DNA of 64,000 bases from an uncultured Clostridia bacterium (GCA_934254815.1 CAKQME010000004.1:115720-179719), one strand, 5' to 3'. Shown: positions 42,491-53,001, counted from the stretch's first letter. Made by a program: numbers and translations. Notes: generated by a model not told the origin, from the sequence alone.

Positions 42491-44542
42491 ATGGATAATA
42501 ATTGTAAAGCTCTTTTCACTCCGTGGAAGATAGGCAATCTCGAAATCAAAAACCGTATAGTTATGACTTCGATGGGCGGAACTTCTATTTTCGGCTGGAT
42601 GGAACCTAACCATTTCGACGACGAAGCCGCTAAATTTTTGCTTGACAGGGCAAAAAACAACGTCGGACTTATTCTGCCGGGAATCGCGCCTATACGCGAT
42701 ATTCTTTTCGGCAAATGGCTGTATCAGGGCGAGGGTAAATTTAAAAAACTTAAAGCGTTTATGGACGAATTCCATAAAACCGGCGCGAAGATGTTCGTGC
42801 AGCTAACCGCCGGTTTCGGGCGTTCGCTCGCCATAAACGACCTTATGGTCAAAGCTTTGAAAAATAAATTTTTGGGTACGGTTCTGAAACCCGTGCTTAA
42901 CGTCGACTATCTTACGGCAAGCGCGAGCGCTACGCCGAACCGCTGGGAAGATTCCTGCTATTCTCGTCCGCTTACGGTAAAAGAGATAAAAGAAATGATC
43001 GACGCGTTTGCGAAAACGGCAAAACTCTGCAAAGACGCGGGCGTAGACGGCGTTGAAATTCACGCCGTACACGAGGGGTATCTTCTCGATCAGTTCACGA
43101 TGAAATATACGAATCTCAGAACCGACGAGTACGGCGGAAGTTTCGAAAACAGATATCGTTTCCCCGTGGAGATAGTCAAAGCGATCAAGGAAGTCTGCGG
43201 TAAAGATTATCCCGTTTCGCTCAGATATTCGGTTGTATCGAAGACCAAAGGTTTCGGCAAAGGCGCCGTTCCCGACGATAAAGACTATGTCGAGGTCGGC
43301 AGGGATATGGAAGAAAGCGAACGCGCGGCGAAATATCTTCAGGACGCGGGCTACGATATGCTCAACTGCGACAACGGAACTTACGACGCCTGGTATTGGG
43401 CGCACCCCGCTCCGTATATGCCCGAAAACTGTAATTTGCAAGACGTTAAACACATCAAAAAATTTGTCGATATCCCCGTGGTATGCGCGGGCAGAATGTC
43501 GGTTGACGTGGCAGACGAAGCCATAGCGAACGGCGAAATCGACGCGATGGGCGTTGCAAGACAATTCCTTGTCGACCCCGAATGGGTTACTAAACTTATG
43601 AACGGCGAAAGGGAAACGATACATCCGTGCATCTGCTGCCATAACGCCTGCTTTAATATGGCGCATTATAAAGGCGTTGCCAACGATCAGAGCCTTTCGG
43701 ATAACGCGGGTATGGCGCGTTGCGCTTTAAACCCCGAAACGATGCAGTCGGGAAAATATAAGATAGTCAAAACGAAGAATCCGAAAACGGTGGCTGTTAT
43801 CGGCGGCGGAATAGGCGGAATGGAAACCGCGCGCGTACTTGCTCTGCGCGGGCATAAACCTACGATTTACGAAAAAAGCGACCGCTTGGGCGGCGTATTC
43901 GTAGCGGCGGCGGCTCCGTCGTTCAAGGAAAAGGACAGAGAGCTTATAGAATGGTATAAACGCGAAATGTCACGGCTCGGCATAGAAGTAAAATACAATT
44001 GCGAAATTACGAAAGACAATATGCCGAAAGCCGATAAAATCATAATCGCCACGGGCAGTACGGCGAGAAAACTCAGAGTAAACGGCGCGGATAAAGCCGT
44101 CGAAGCGTGCGAGTACCTGTACGGAGAAAAAGAAGTCGGTAATCGGGTTGCGGTAATAGGCGGCGGACTTACGGGTTGCGAAATATCGCTCGATTTGTTC
44201 AACAAAGGCAAAACCCCTATCATTATCGAGGCGAAAAACGACCTTATAGCAGTGAAGGGCGTCTGCCTTGCAAACTCTTCGTATTTAAGAGACTTTTTCG
44301 AGTTCCATAACGTAGAAGTACATCTGGAAACCACGCTTAAAGAAATAACCGAAAAGGGAATAAAAATCGCGGATAAAGACGGTAAAGAAAGCGAAATCGA
44401 ATGTGATTCGGTAATCACTTCTATAGGCTATATTCCGAAACCGCTCGAAACCGAGAACGCCGAACTCGTTGGCGATTGTATGAAAGTGGGTAATCTGCGC
44501 ACGGTTATCTGGCGCGCATGGGACGTAGCAATGAAAATATAA
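42491..44542 (+). CDS. Old-Yellow-Enzyme-type FMN/4Fe-4S/FAD oxidoreductase
   Basis: 683 residues with the domain order of 2,4-dienoyl-CoA reductase and BaiH-like enzymes: an FMN TIM barrel (about 1-350) with the HAVHEGYLLDQF active-site region (about 191-202), then a Cys motif CICCHNACFN (Cys380, 382/383, 387) and a fourth Cys near 410 (ARCALNP) for a 4Fe-4S cluster, then an FAD/NAD(P) domain with VIGGGIGGMETARVLALRG (about 435-455) and a second dinucleotide motif VAVIGGGLTGCEIS. Reduces an activated C=C with NAD(P)H. The linked aconitase-X genes suggest that the substrate comes from, or goes to, a dehydration reaction. Confidence 0.9.
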   Translation: MDNNCKALFTPWKIGNLEIKNRIVMTSMGGTSIFGWMEPNHFDDEAAKFLLDRAKNNVGLILPGIAPIRDILFGKWLYQGEGKFKKLKAFMDEFHKTGAKMFVQLTAGFGRSLAINDLMVKALKNKFLGTVLKPVLNVDYLTASASATPNRWEDSCYSRPLTVKEIKEMIDAFAKTAKLCKDAGVDGVEIHAVHEGYLLDQFTMKYTNLRTDEYGGSFENRYRFPVEIVKAIKEVCGKDYPVSLRYSVVSKTKGFGKGAVPDDKDYVEVGRDMEESERAAKYLQDAGYDMLNCDNGTYDAWYWAHPAPYMPENCNLQDVKHIKKFVDIPVVCAGRMSVDVADEAIANGEIDAMGVARQFLVDPEWVTKLMNGERETIHPCICCHNACFNMAHYKGVANDQSLSDNAGMARCALNPETMQSGKYKIVKTKNPKTVAVIGGGIGGMETARVLALRGHKPTIYEKSDRLGGVFVAAAAPSFKEKDRELIEWYKREMSRLGIEVKYNCEITKDNMPKADKIIIATGSTARKLRVNGADKAVEACEYLYGEKEVGNRVAVIGGGLTGCEISLDLFNKGKTPIIIEAKNDLIAVKGVCLANSSYLRDFFEFHNVEVHLETTLKEITEKGIKIADKDGKESEIECDSVITSIGYIPKPLETENAELVGDCMKVGNLRTVIWRAWDVAMKI

Positions 44543-44555
44543 AGAGGTACAGAAA

Positions 44556-45827
44556 ATGGAACTTTCAAAAGAACAGCAAGCCATACTCGACGGAAGTCAG
44601 GGCGAAGTAATGGCGAAAATAATGAAAACGCTCGTTATGTACGGCGAAACTTTCGGCGCAACTAAAATGGTCGAAGTGACTTCGGAATACGGGCATATAG
44701 TGACGAGCTTCGGTATTTTCATTGTAAAAGGCGTTTTCGAACTTATGGACGAGCTTATAGCTGCGGGCGTAACTTCGAAACAGAAATTTTCTGCAGATCC
44801 GAGACCGCTCGATAAAAACGTGCCGAAAAGCCTGTTGCAGGATATCGTTTTCAAAGTGATGTATAAACCGCAGAAACGTTACGAAGAACAGCTTAAAAAA
44901 ATAGGTCTTTTAAACGATAAGGCGTTTACTTGCGCCTGCTATTTCCCCGAAGTCGGCAATACGCCTAAAAAGGGAGATATTCTTTCCTGGGCTGAATCGA
45001 GCGCGGTCAATTACGCAAACTCCGTTCTCGGCGCAAGATGTAACCGGAATTCGGGGATTATCGAAATGTTCGGCAGTATCGTCGGATATGTTCCGTATTT
45101 CGGGCTTTTGACCGACGAGGGCAGAAAAGCGTCCTGGGTAGTCGAAATAAAGACGACAAAACGCCCCGAAGCGCAGCTTTTAGGCTCGGCTATCGGCATG
45201 AAAGTGCTTGAAGAAGTGCCGTATATCAAAGGTCTCGATAAATGGCTCGGCAATGAACTTAACGAAGACGCGACCACTTATCTTAAAGATTTCGGCGCGG
45301 CTACCGCGTCGAACGGCTCTGTAGGGTTGTATCACGTTGAAAATCTGACTCCCGAAGCCAAAGAGTCGGGCGAAGATCTTATTTTGCCAAATGCGAAAAC
45401 TTATGTTATAGACGACGCCGAACTCGAACGCGTTAAAAACAATTATCCCGTAATGTGGGAAAATAAAGACGAAAAACCCAAACTTTGTTTTATGGGTTGC
45501 CCGCATATGACGTTTGCTCAGCTAAACGACTGGACGGATAAGATTACCGCGAAATTAGCCGAAAAGAACCGTAAAAAAGTTGTTATAAAAACGGTATTTA
45601 CCACCGCGCCCGACGTTATAGAGAAATTCAAGTCGACCGATAATTATGTAAAACTCAAAAAAGCGGGCGTTATTTTGTCGTATATTTGTCCGCTTATGTA
45701 TATGAACAATCCTATGTGCGCGAAAATGCCCGTAATAACAAATTCGAATAAATTGAGAACTTATACCACTTCGCGTTATTATACCGACGACGAAATACTC
45801 GATGAGATTACGGGAGGTAAAAGATAA
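44556..45827 (+). CDS. Aconitase X catalytic (large) subunit
   Basis: 423 residues, the DUF521/AcnX large subunit. Family segments include KMVEVTSEYGHI, the Cys-bearing ACYFPEVGNTP, SVLGARCNRNSG, GSIVGYVPYFGLL and FMGCPHMTFAQLNDW. Known AcnX enzymes with iron-sulphur centres dehydrate cis-3-hydroxy-L-proline (bacteria) or mevalonate 5-phosphate (archaea). Neither a pyrroline-2-carboxylate reductase nor mevalonate genes are nearby, so the substrate is open. SD AAGAGG; the small subunit overlaps by one base. Confidence 0.88.
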   Translation: MELSKEQQAILDGSQGEVMAKIMKTLVMYGETFGATKMVEVTSEYGHIVTSFGIFIVKGVFELMDELIAAGVTSKQKFSADPRPLDKNVPKSLLQDIVFKVMYKPQKRYEEQLKKIGLLNDKAFTCACYFPEVGNTPKKGDILSWAESSAVNYANSVLGARCNRNSGIIEMFGSIVGYVPYFGLLTDEGRKASWVVEIKTTKRPEAQLLGSAIGMKVLEEVPYIKGLDKWLGNELNEDATTYLKDFGAATASNGSVGLYHVENLTPEAKESGEDLILPNAKTYVIDDAELERVKNNYPVMWENKDEKPKLCFMGCPHMTFAQLNDWTDKITAKLAEKNRKKVVIKTVFTTAPDVIEKFKSTDNYVKLKKAGVILSYICPLMYMNNPMCAKMPVITNSNKLRTYTTSRYYTDDEILDEITGGKR

Positions 45828-46264
45828 TGAAAAAGAGTTTTAAAGGGCGCGCGGTTATAGGCGGCGAAGTTACGCTTAAAGCGTTGGTCTCTCACGAGGG
45901 TTTCAATACTCTCGCGTCGTATAAAAACTGTAAAGACGGTTACAACGTATGTACCGATCAGAATAACAAGGACTTATACGGAAAATCTACCGTAGGGGTG
46001 GCTCTCTGCCTGCCTCAGACGATAGGCTCGACAACGGGCGGAATGGTTTTGTTCAATTCCGCTGTTATAGGGTGTCAGCCCGGCGCGTTGTTGTTTTCTA
46101 AACCTATAGATTCGTTGGCGGCGGCGGGCGCAATACTTGCGTCTGTATGGACGCCCAACAACATACCTACCGTCGATTGTTTAGGCGAAGAATTTCTTGA
46201 ATACGTCAAAGACGGAATGACTATCGAGATAAAGTCCGACGGCGAAGTCGTCGCGGGCGATTAA
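45827..46264 (+). CDS. Aconitase X swivel (small) subunit
   Basis: 145 residues, DUF126 swivel domain: GRAVIGGEVTLKALVSHEGF at the N-terminus and LPQTIGSTTGGMVLF, whose Ser (in GSTTG) is the conserved catalytic-type residue of aconitase swivel domains. ATG overlaps the last base of the large-subunit stop. It must pair with the large subunit to form the enzyme. Confidence 0.88.
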   Translation: MKKSFKGRAVIGGEVTLKALVSHEGFNTLASYKNCKDGYNVCTDQNNKDLYGKSTVGVALCLPQTIGSTTGGMVLFNSAVIGCQPGALLFSKPIDSLAAAGAILASVWTPNNIPTVDCLGEEFLEYVKDGMTIEIKSDGEVVAGD

Positions 46265-46266
46265 AA

Positions 46267-46303
46267 AAATCCCCTCGGTTAAGTATTGACCGAGGGGATT
46301 TTC
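46267..46303. terminator. Bidirectional terminator between AcnX and addA
   Basis: AAATCCCCTCGGT-TAAGTATTG-ACCGAGGGGATTTT: 13 pairs with A-run and T-run on the two sides, between convergent genes. Confidence 0.9.
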
Positions 46304-46337
46304 CATTCTATAAAACTCGGATGAAACGTCGCGTTGT

Positions 46338-49300
46338 TCACGTTACATCGACTGATTCTATGGTCGAAATGTTGAATAATATAGTTTTTTTAACCGATAA
46401 GCCGAGAGTTTTCTCTACGGCTTTTTTGTATATAATCAACTGTTCGGCATAACGCGCTTTAAGGTCTTTCGCTGATTTTTTCGACGTCTTGTAGTCGACG
46501 ATTATCGCTTCGTTTCCTTTTACAGCGAGCAAATCGATAACTCCCTGAACGAGTAAATCGCTTTTAGAAGCAAAAGTCGATACTTCGTCGGCGGGCAGAC
46601 TTACTATAAACGGCTGTTCGCGATATAAAGCATAACCTTTAAGCTCGGCAAAGATGCCCGAAGCGATAATCTCGCGTAATTTTTCGGGGTCGAGCAGTTT
46701 TTCCTGTTCGTCGGTTAATTTTCCCGCTTTTAAAAGCCGTTTAGTTTCTCCGTATACGTCGGTATCGTAAAGATCGGCGTATTGAAGATAAGCGTGGTAG
46801 GCAATGCCTCGCTTCTGCGCTTTTTCGTCGAAATAATACGGCGTTTCGTCGCCGCCGTCGATAAACGCGGGCGCAGAGAGATCTTCCGCAAGCTTAGTTA
46901 CCGCGCGTTTGACGGGCAATACCGTTTCGTCCGAATGGGGATAGACGAACGACAGATAAGAAGCGATTTTGTCGGTGAGAGACTGTCTGCCCTCGGAGAT
47001 TACGACTTTTCTGTCGTTTTGACCGAAAGCCGAAGAAATAACTTCGTTATCTTCGCAATCGTCGAAATATATGGTCTTTACGAACGCCGAAAATTTGTTT
47101 GCGAAGAGCGGAGAAGTATATCTGTCGTCTTTTTCGACTTTGCCTTGACAAATAAGATGCAATCTGTCTTTCGCTCGCGTTACCGCGACGTAAAAGATAC
47201 GCATTTCTTCTTTAATAAGACCGGCAGACGCCCGCTCCTTGTACGCCGAGCGAACAAGAGTCGATTTCACTTCGCGATTTTCTTCGTCGTACAGCTTTAA
47301 CGCCAGACCTAAGACGCGGTCGGTCAGTATTTCTTTTTTGGTGTCGTCCGCATTGAACTTTTTCGATAGCCCCGCTAAAATAACGATAGGAAATTCCAAC
47401 CCTTTCGAAGCGTGCATACTCATAACCGTTACGGAATCGTCGCCGTCGGACGAGCCTACCGATACTTCCGATAAACTTGTTTTCAACCTGTCTAAAAATT
47501 GACTTACGGTCGCGCCTTTGCCGCAGGCTTCGGCTTCCGCGATAAACCTTTCCACACGTTGAAGTCTTAATTCTCCCGACGGGTAGGACAGAATATCCAG
47601 ATCGAGACCCGTTTCGGAAAGTATATCGGTCAACACTTCGCTGACGCTTTTAAACTCGGCTATAAGACGGATTTTAGATATATACTCGTCGAATTTGATT
47701 AGTTTTTCCCGTAACGCTTCGTCTGTTCCGTTTGACAGATAATAGAGATAATTGTCGAAAAACGTCGCTTTTTTGCTTTTGTCGTATTTGCTTGTTTTGT
47801 CCGCAGTTTGCGGGGCTTCGGCATGTATTTTCGCTATGTCTTCTTCGGATAAATCGCCTAACGGACTTTTCAGCGCGGCGATTAAGGGCGCGTCGTCCGC
47901 AAAACGGTCGATAAGTCGAAGAATATCGGTTAATAGCTTTATTTCCGGGTAGTCGCCTATCGGGTTTTTGGCGGACGAGGAAACGGGTATGCCCGATTTT
48001 ACGAGCTGGCGGACTATCTCCGTAGTAAAACCCGAAGAATTTCGCGTTAAAACGGCAATGTCGCCGGGCGTTACGGGGCGTTCGGTCTTCTGCTTGGCGT
48101 CGTAAATCGTTTTACCCAGTTCCTCTGTGATTATTTCGGCTACTTTCAAGCCCTCCCGAAAGGCTTCGTCTTCGGGCGGGTTTTCTATTTCGGAAAGTAT
48201 ATCGTAGACGCCGCTTCGAGGAGAACGTTCTTCGTCATCGCCGTCGGTTACAATGTGCAGGTAAGCTCCGCCGTATTTTTCTGGATATAAACCGCAACCC
48301 GACATCGGATTGGCGGCGTAATCGACGCCGCCGAAGTCTTTTTTCATAAGCGGAACGAAGATTTTGTTTACCGCGTTTAAAACGCCGTCGCTCGAACGGA
48401 AATTCACGTCTAACGATACGGGTATACCTTCGCCGCGTTCGAAAGCTTCGTATTTGGCGGCGAAAATATCGGGGTTGCACCCGCGGAACGCGTATATGGA
48501 TTGTTTAACGTCTCCGACCATAAACGCGTTGCCGTCGGAGATAAGATTGAGAATAGCTTCCTGAACGGCGTTTACGTCCTGATACTCGTCCGCAAAAACG
48601 TATTTGTATTTCGATTTAACCGCGGCGAGTATTTCGGGGTTGTTTATAAGCAGTTTATACGCCGTATGTTCGAGATCGGAAAAGTCTACGACGGCTTCGT
48701 CGTTTTTTTCTTCGGCATAACGCGCGGCAAACTCCTGCGTAAGGCGGCATAACGCCTTTGTCGCGCGGGCGGTTTTGAGATAGTCGGCAAGGTCGGCTTT
48801 TTCGTCGCCGCCGTTGGGGGAAGACAGAAGTATACCGTCGGTTACTTTGCCGTATAAATCCTTTACCCCTTTAAGTCTGTCGCGAACGGCGATAACGCTT
48901 TCGTCGTCGGTTCGCATAACGGGCGTTCTTTCGATTTCGAGCTTTGCTATTGAATATAATTCGTCGTAATTTTTACAGTTAAGCGCGGCTTCGATTACGC
49001 TTAAAAGGCTTTTGAGCGCGCTTGCATATTTTTCAAGCCCCAAATCCTCGGCGTCGGAAAGTACGTTCAACGCTATGCGTTTTATCTCGGAAAATTTCGC
49101 GCGATAGCTGCCGAATAATTCGTTTTTCGCTCTATAGAATGATTTTTCCGTAACGCCGTCGCCCGCTTTTTCTAAAAACTCGTCGACAGAACGCTCCGAA
49201 CAGGCAAACGTATAGAGTGCGCCCACCGCTTCTTTCAGTTTTTCGTCGGCGCGGTTGGCGCGGAATATTCTGACTAAATATAAAAACTCCTCGTCGCCGT

Positions 49301-49745
49301 TTTCGTATAAATCGAAAAATAGCCCATCCATCGCGCGCGAACGTAATTTTGCCGCCTGAGTTTCGTCCGCTACGGCAAAACAAGGGTCGAGCGAGACGGC
49401 GTAAAAATAATTTTTAAGCAGAGACGAACAGAACGAGTGAAACGTTGAAATGCTCGCTGTGGGTATGTCCGAAAGCGTGTGGCGGAAACGCTCTGCGTCG
49501 CGCCCCGAATTGATTTCGTTTATTACGGCTTTTATAAGCTTTTGTTTCATTTCTTCCGCCGCTTGTTTCGTATAGGTTACGGCGAGAATTTCGTCGACGT
49601 CGGCTTTACCCTCTAAGATAAGGCGTATAACGCGTTCTATCATAACGTAAGTTTTGCCGCTGCCCGCGGAGGCGGAAACGAGCATGTTTTTGCCCTCTTC
49701 TTCTACGGCTTTTTTCTGCATCGGCGTGTAATTTTTTTCAGCCAT
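46338..49745 (-). CDS. addA: ATP-dependent helicase/nuclease subunit AddA
   Basis: 1135 residues. Superfamily 1 helicase motifs: SASAGSGKT (Walker A, about 24-32), FADEYQDVNAVQ, GDVKQSIYAFRGCNPD, the late MSMHASKGLEFPIVILAG and FYVAVTRAKDRL. The RecB-type nuclease domain is at the C-terminus with AIIVDYKTSKK and QLIIYKKAVEK. With AddB it resects double-strand ends for recombination. Overlaps the addB stop by 8 bases. Confidence 0.96.
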   Translation of the reverse strand: MAEKNYTPMQKKAVEEEGKNMLVSASAGSGKTYVMIERVIRLILEGKADVDEILAVTYTKQAAEEMKQKLIKAVINEINSGRDAERFRHTLSDIPTASISTFHSFCSSLLKNYFYAVSLDPCFAVADETQAAKLRSRAMDGLFFDLYENGDEEFLYLVRIFRANRADEKLKEAVGALYTFACSERSVDEFLEKAGDGVTEKSFYRAKNELFGSYRAKFSEIKRIALNVLSDAEDLGLEKYASALKSLLSVIEAALNCKNYDELYSIAKLEIERTPVMRTDDESVIAVRDRLKGVKDLYGKVTDGILLSSPNGGDEKADLADYLKTARATKALCRLTQEFAARYAEEKNDEAVVDFSDLEHTAYKLLINNPEILAAVKSKYKYVFADEYQDVNAVQEAILNLISDGNAFMVGDVKQSIYAFRGCNPDIFAAKYEAFERGEGIPVSLDVNFRSSDGVLNAVNKIFVPLMKKDFGGVDYAANPMSGCGLYPEKYGGAYLHIVTDGDDEERSPRSGVYDILSEIENPPEDEAFREGLKVAEIITEELGKTIYDAKQKTERPVTPGDIAVLTRNSSGFTTEIVRQLVKSGIPVSSSAKNPIGDYPEIKLLTDILRLIDRFADDAPLIAALKSPLGDLSEEDIAKIHAEAPQTADKTSKYDKSKKATFFDNYLYYLSNGTDEALREKLIKFDEYISKIRLIAEFKSVSEVLTDILSETGLDLDILSYPSGELRLQRVERFIAEAEACGKGATVSQFLDRLKTSLSEVSVGSSDGDDSVTVMSMHASKGLEFPIVILAGLSKKFNADDTKKEILTDRVLGLALKLYDEENREVKSTLVRSAYKERASAGLIKEEMRIFYVAVTRAKDRLHLICQGKVEKDDRYTSPLFANKFSAFVKTIYFDDCEDNEVISSAFGQNDRKVVISEGRQSLTDKIASYLSFVYPHSDETVLPVKRAVTKLAEDLSAPAFIDGGDETPYYFDEKAQKRGIAYHAYLQYADLYDTDVYGETKRLLKAGKLTDEQEKLLDPEKLREIIASGIFAELKGYALYREQPFIVSLPADEVSTFASKSDLLVQGVIDLLAVKGNEAIIVDYKTSKKSAKDLKARYAEQLIIYKKAVEKTLGLSVKKTILFNISTIESVDVT

Positions 49746-52700
49746 TTCGTTTTTCCTCCGTTATTTCGTCGCGTTTTGTCGAAATTTCGCGATCTACCGC
49801 TTCGGTTATGGTCGTCGACGTTATTCTGTCGGAAACCTCGCGCGGTTTTCTGTCCGCGTCGGAATCGTAACGGCAGGACGCCCCGAATTCGCAGTATTCG
49901 CACGTTCCGTCATACGGCGACGGCGCGATAACTCCGTCGCATACGTCGTCGACGGCTTTTTCTGCAAGAATTTCGGCATATCGCATATATGAACGCAATG
50001 TTTTTTCGTCGGCAAACGCAGTTCCGTTTAGCTTTCCGCCGCTTTTGACCGTTCCGCCGATAACGGCGCTTTTTCCGTTTTCGTAGAAATTTTTATCCGT
50101 CGCTTTAACTATTGCTTCGGATTTCAGAGTTTTGCCGTACATAGAAACTTTGCTCTTGTCGGCGGAAACGAAATTGTCGTCCAAGGCGTAATAATACGCG
50201 CCCGCGGGCTTGTTGTCGCCGCGAGCAAAGGCGTTCATATACAGATATAACTGCATATTTCGCCCCGTGTAGAAATTTTTGTCTTTGATTTTTTCGTCGG
50301 CATGCCCCGTCTTGTAGTCGATAATTCGTATATAGTCGCCGTACTTGTCCACTCTGTCGGCTTTGCCGTAAAGCCTGAAACCCCGCCGTTCCGTTTTCAG
50401 CGGGTATGATTTAATTGCGGAGTAGTCGTCGAACCAGACTTCCTGACCGATTGACTCGAAATCCGAATTTTTAAGTTCTTCGTATATCTTGCGACATAAT
50501 TTTTCTGCTTCTTCTTCGAGCAGTTTAAGCGAATACGACAGATCGGGGCGGGTGGCAAACCGCCTGTATACGTCTGCGGAAAGTATATTTTCGACAGTTT
50601 TTTTCGAAAATTCGGTAAGAGCCTGCTCGTTGTCGATAGTGTTTATCTCCGCGACGAGTTTTTCGGCAACCTCGTGCAATACGTTGCCGTAATCAAGCGA
50701 ACGCGCTTCGCCCGTAGCCGCTTCGGTCGCGCCCGCGCCGTAACGCATAAAGCATTTGTATGGGCAGGCGTAAAAACATTCGAGTACGCTTGCCGATACT
50801 TTTCCGTCGGGGAAATAGCTGTTTACGGGTATATTGCGGCGAACTATCGGGTCGCGGTTGACTCTGCCGAGAAGCAGATCGCTTGCGGTAAGCGCGCGCT
50901 CGTTTCCGTTTTGTTTTAACGCGCCGTAAAACGACGACAGCGTTTTAAGGTCGGCAAACGCGCCGCCTCGCCTGTAATCGCCGCCGATTTTCACAAGCGA
51001 AAACATTGCGGGGCGGAAAGCTAAAAAGTCGAACGCGTCGATTGAATCTCGTCTTTCGTCGTTTAACGTAAATTTGCGTTTTTCAAGGCTCGAACGCGAA
51101 AAACTTTTAAACGGTTTGTCTTTGCACGAAAAAATCTGAGTAATATAATCCGTTATCCTGCTTTTCGCGGTAGGCGTTCCCGCAGGGGATAAAGCGGGGC
51201 GGGAGAGATTCAGTTCTCTTTTAAACGAGCCGAGCGCGATGCCCGACGCTTCTCTTTCCCGGTCGTTTACTACCCGTATTTTGGGTTCTATCGACAGCGA
51301 GAGCTTTTCAAGATCGACTATGTCGCTGTCGAGCAGTAAAGTCGCGTCGCCTTTGACGCGCGGTACGTCCGACGTAAGCCCCGCCGCAAATAATATTTCG
51401 TATTGATTGAAACGGCAGTTTTTCAATTCTCCTATGTAAACGCAGTCTTTTCTCTGCGGAATAACCGAAACTTCGCAAGCCTGCTCGCCCGCGGCGAGTA
51501 TCCGCCTGAATTCGTCCGTCGTCAACGGTTCGTCCACCAGTACGCTTTCTATTTCGTCGAGTATAGCCGACATCTTTTCGTTTTCCGCCGCAAGCAGAGC
51601 GTATTCGTCGGCCGCGCCGTATTTTTCGAGTTTTTCTCCCGCCGCTTTTTCGTTGGCTTTAAGTCCGCAATCGTCTAAAAAACCGCGTATTAAATCGGCG
51701 TAGTCTTTTGCTGTGGCTTTTTTGCCGAGTTTAGTAAGATAGGTGATAAGAAGCGATAATTTACTTACTTCGTAGATTTCCGATTCTTCGAATTTACCTG
51801 CGATAAACGACTTATAGGTTGACGTACCGAGTATAAGCCGACGAATAATCGGGTCGGAAATTTTCTTGTCGGGTATAAACAGACAGTTTCCGATAACGCG
51901 TTTTACTTCGTCGAAATCGCGCCTTGCGGCGGCTTTTAAAAGCGAATCTGTAAGCCTTGCGACGGGCAGTGACGAAAGCGTTCGCTTCTCGTCGGAGAAA
52001 AACGGGATATCGTAATCGGTCAGTTTTCTCGTGAGTCGCAATAAATAAGTTTCGGGGTCTCCGACGGCGACGGCTATGTCCCCGTATCTCATTCCGTTTT
52101 CGATAACGGCGCGTTTTATTCGCCGCGCTATGTATTCGGCTTCGTCGGTCGCGTCTGCGGCTTCGTAGAAGAAAATTTTTTGCGTCGGCTTGCCATCTTT
52201 CGCGAAAACGCGCGGGTCGTAAAGTCCGTTTAAAATCGCTTCGCCCTCTTCGGTGAGCGTAGACGGTAAGGCTTTCGGCGCGGGGTCGAATTGTTTTACG
52301 AATTCGTAAAATTCGTTGACGTATAACTCGGCGTTATCGCCTTTTACCACGAAAAAGTCGGTAGATTTCGCTGTTTTTACCAGCTTTCGTACCACTTCCG
52401 CGCTCTGTCTCGTCAACGAGGATAAACCCAGAAAAATCACTTTCGTGTTCGGCATAGCCTCATCGTTGTCTATGACTTTAAGCATGTCGGATAAGGCGTT
52501 GTTGCTGTCGGTAAGATTGTTTTCGGAAAGAAATTTTTCATAGGCTGCGAAAATTTTCGCTATGTCGCGTATTTTTTCCGCTGAACGCCCGTCTAATCCG
52601 TCGGTGGCGGAAAGCAGTTCGTCGGGGCTGATTTTCGCGCTTTTAAGCTGAGCTATCAGCTCGCCCGTTTCCGACGCGAGCGACGGCGAAGAACAGACTT

Positions 52701-53001
52701 TTTTTAACGCCGTAAGCGACGGCGCAAGCGAAGAGAGAATCTTTTTAACCGCCATAGCCGTTCCCTCTTTCGAAAGGGTGTTTCTCGACGGCAGGCGTTT
52801 CGAAACGTATCGACCGAAAGACGATACCTCGACCGAAAAACTCCCGCCCGCTCTTTTGGTTACTGCCTCTTCGACGGAAAGAGTCAGTTTGTCTTCGCAG
52901 AAAATAATCGCGGGGCAGGTTAAATCTCCCGCGAGTTTGCCTGCGAGATCCGCCGCGTGATTTACGCAATCGAAATAAGTTTTACAAGTAAATACTGCCA
53001 T
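49738..53001 (-). CDS. addB: Helicase-like/nuclease subunit AddB
   Basis: 1087 residues from the ATG at 53001; another in-frame ATG six codons upstream (53019) lies over a possible -10 (TATACT, 53010-53015), and neither start has an SD. The C-terminal nuclease domain has RIIDYKTGHADEKI, GRNMQLYLYM, and the four-Cys iron staple split between CFYACPYKCF and CEYCEFGASC. The N-terminal part shows no GxxGxGKT Walker A, so ATP use by this subunit is doubtful. Works with AddA as the exonuclease that trims the other strand. Confidence 0.92.
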   Translation of the reverse strand: MAVFTCKTYFDCVNHAADLAGKLAGDLTCPAIIFCEDKLTLSVEEAVTKRAGGSFSVEVSSFGRYVSKRLPSRNTLSKEGTAMAVKKILSSLAPSLTALKKVCSSPSLASETGELIAQLKSAKISPDELLSATDGLDGRSAEKIRDIAKIFAAYEKFLSENNLTDSNNALSDMLKVIDNDEAMPNTKVIFLGLSSLTRQSAEVVRKLVKTAKSTDFFVVKGDNAELYVNEFYEFVKQFDPAPKALPSTLTEEGEAILNGLYDPRVFAKDGKPTQKIFFYEAADATDEAEYIARRIKRAVIENGMRYGDIAVAVGDPETYLLRLTRKLTDYDIPFFSDEKRTLSSLPVARLTDSLLKAAARRDFDEVKRVIGNCLFIPDKKISDPIIRRLILGTSTYKSFIAGKFEESEIYEVSKLSLLITYLTKLGKKATAKDYADLIRGFLDDCGLKANEKAAGEKLEKYGAADEYALLAAENEKMSAILDEIESVLVDEPLTTDEFRRILAAGEQACEVSVIPQRKDCVYIGELKNCRFNQYEILFAAGLTSDVPRVKGDATLLLDSDIVDLEKLSLSIEPKIRVVNDREREASGIALGSFKRELNLSRPALSPAGTPTAKSRITDYITQIFSCKDKPFKSFSRSSLEKRKFTLNDERRDSIDAFDFLAFRPAMFSLVKIGGDYRRGGAFADLKTLSSFYGALKQNGNERALTASDLLLGRVNRDPIVRRNIPVNSYFPDGKVSASVLECFYACPYKCFMRYGAGATEAATGEARSLDYGNVLHEVAEKLVAEINTIDNEQALTEFSKKTVENILSADVYRRFATRPDLSYSLKLLEEEAEKLCRKIYEELKNSDFESIGQEVWFDDYSAIKSYPLKTERRGFRLYGKADRVDKYGDYIRIIDYKTGHADEKIKDKNFYTGRNMQLYLYMNAFARGDNKPAGAYYYALDDNFVSADKSKVSMYGKTLKSEAIVKATDKNFYENGKSAVIGGTVKSGGKLNGTAFADEKTLRSYMRYAEILAEKAVDDVCDGVIAPSPYDGTCEYCEFGASCRYDSDADRKPREVSDRITSTTITEAVDREISTKRDEITEEKRNG

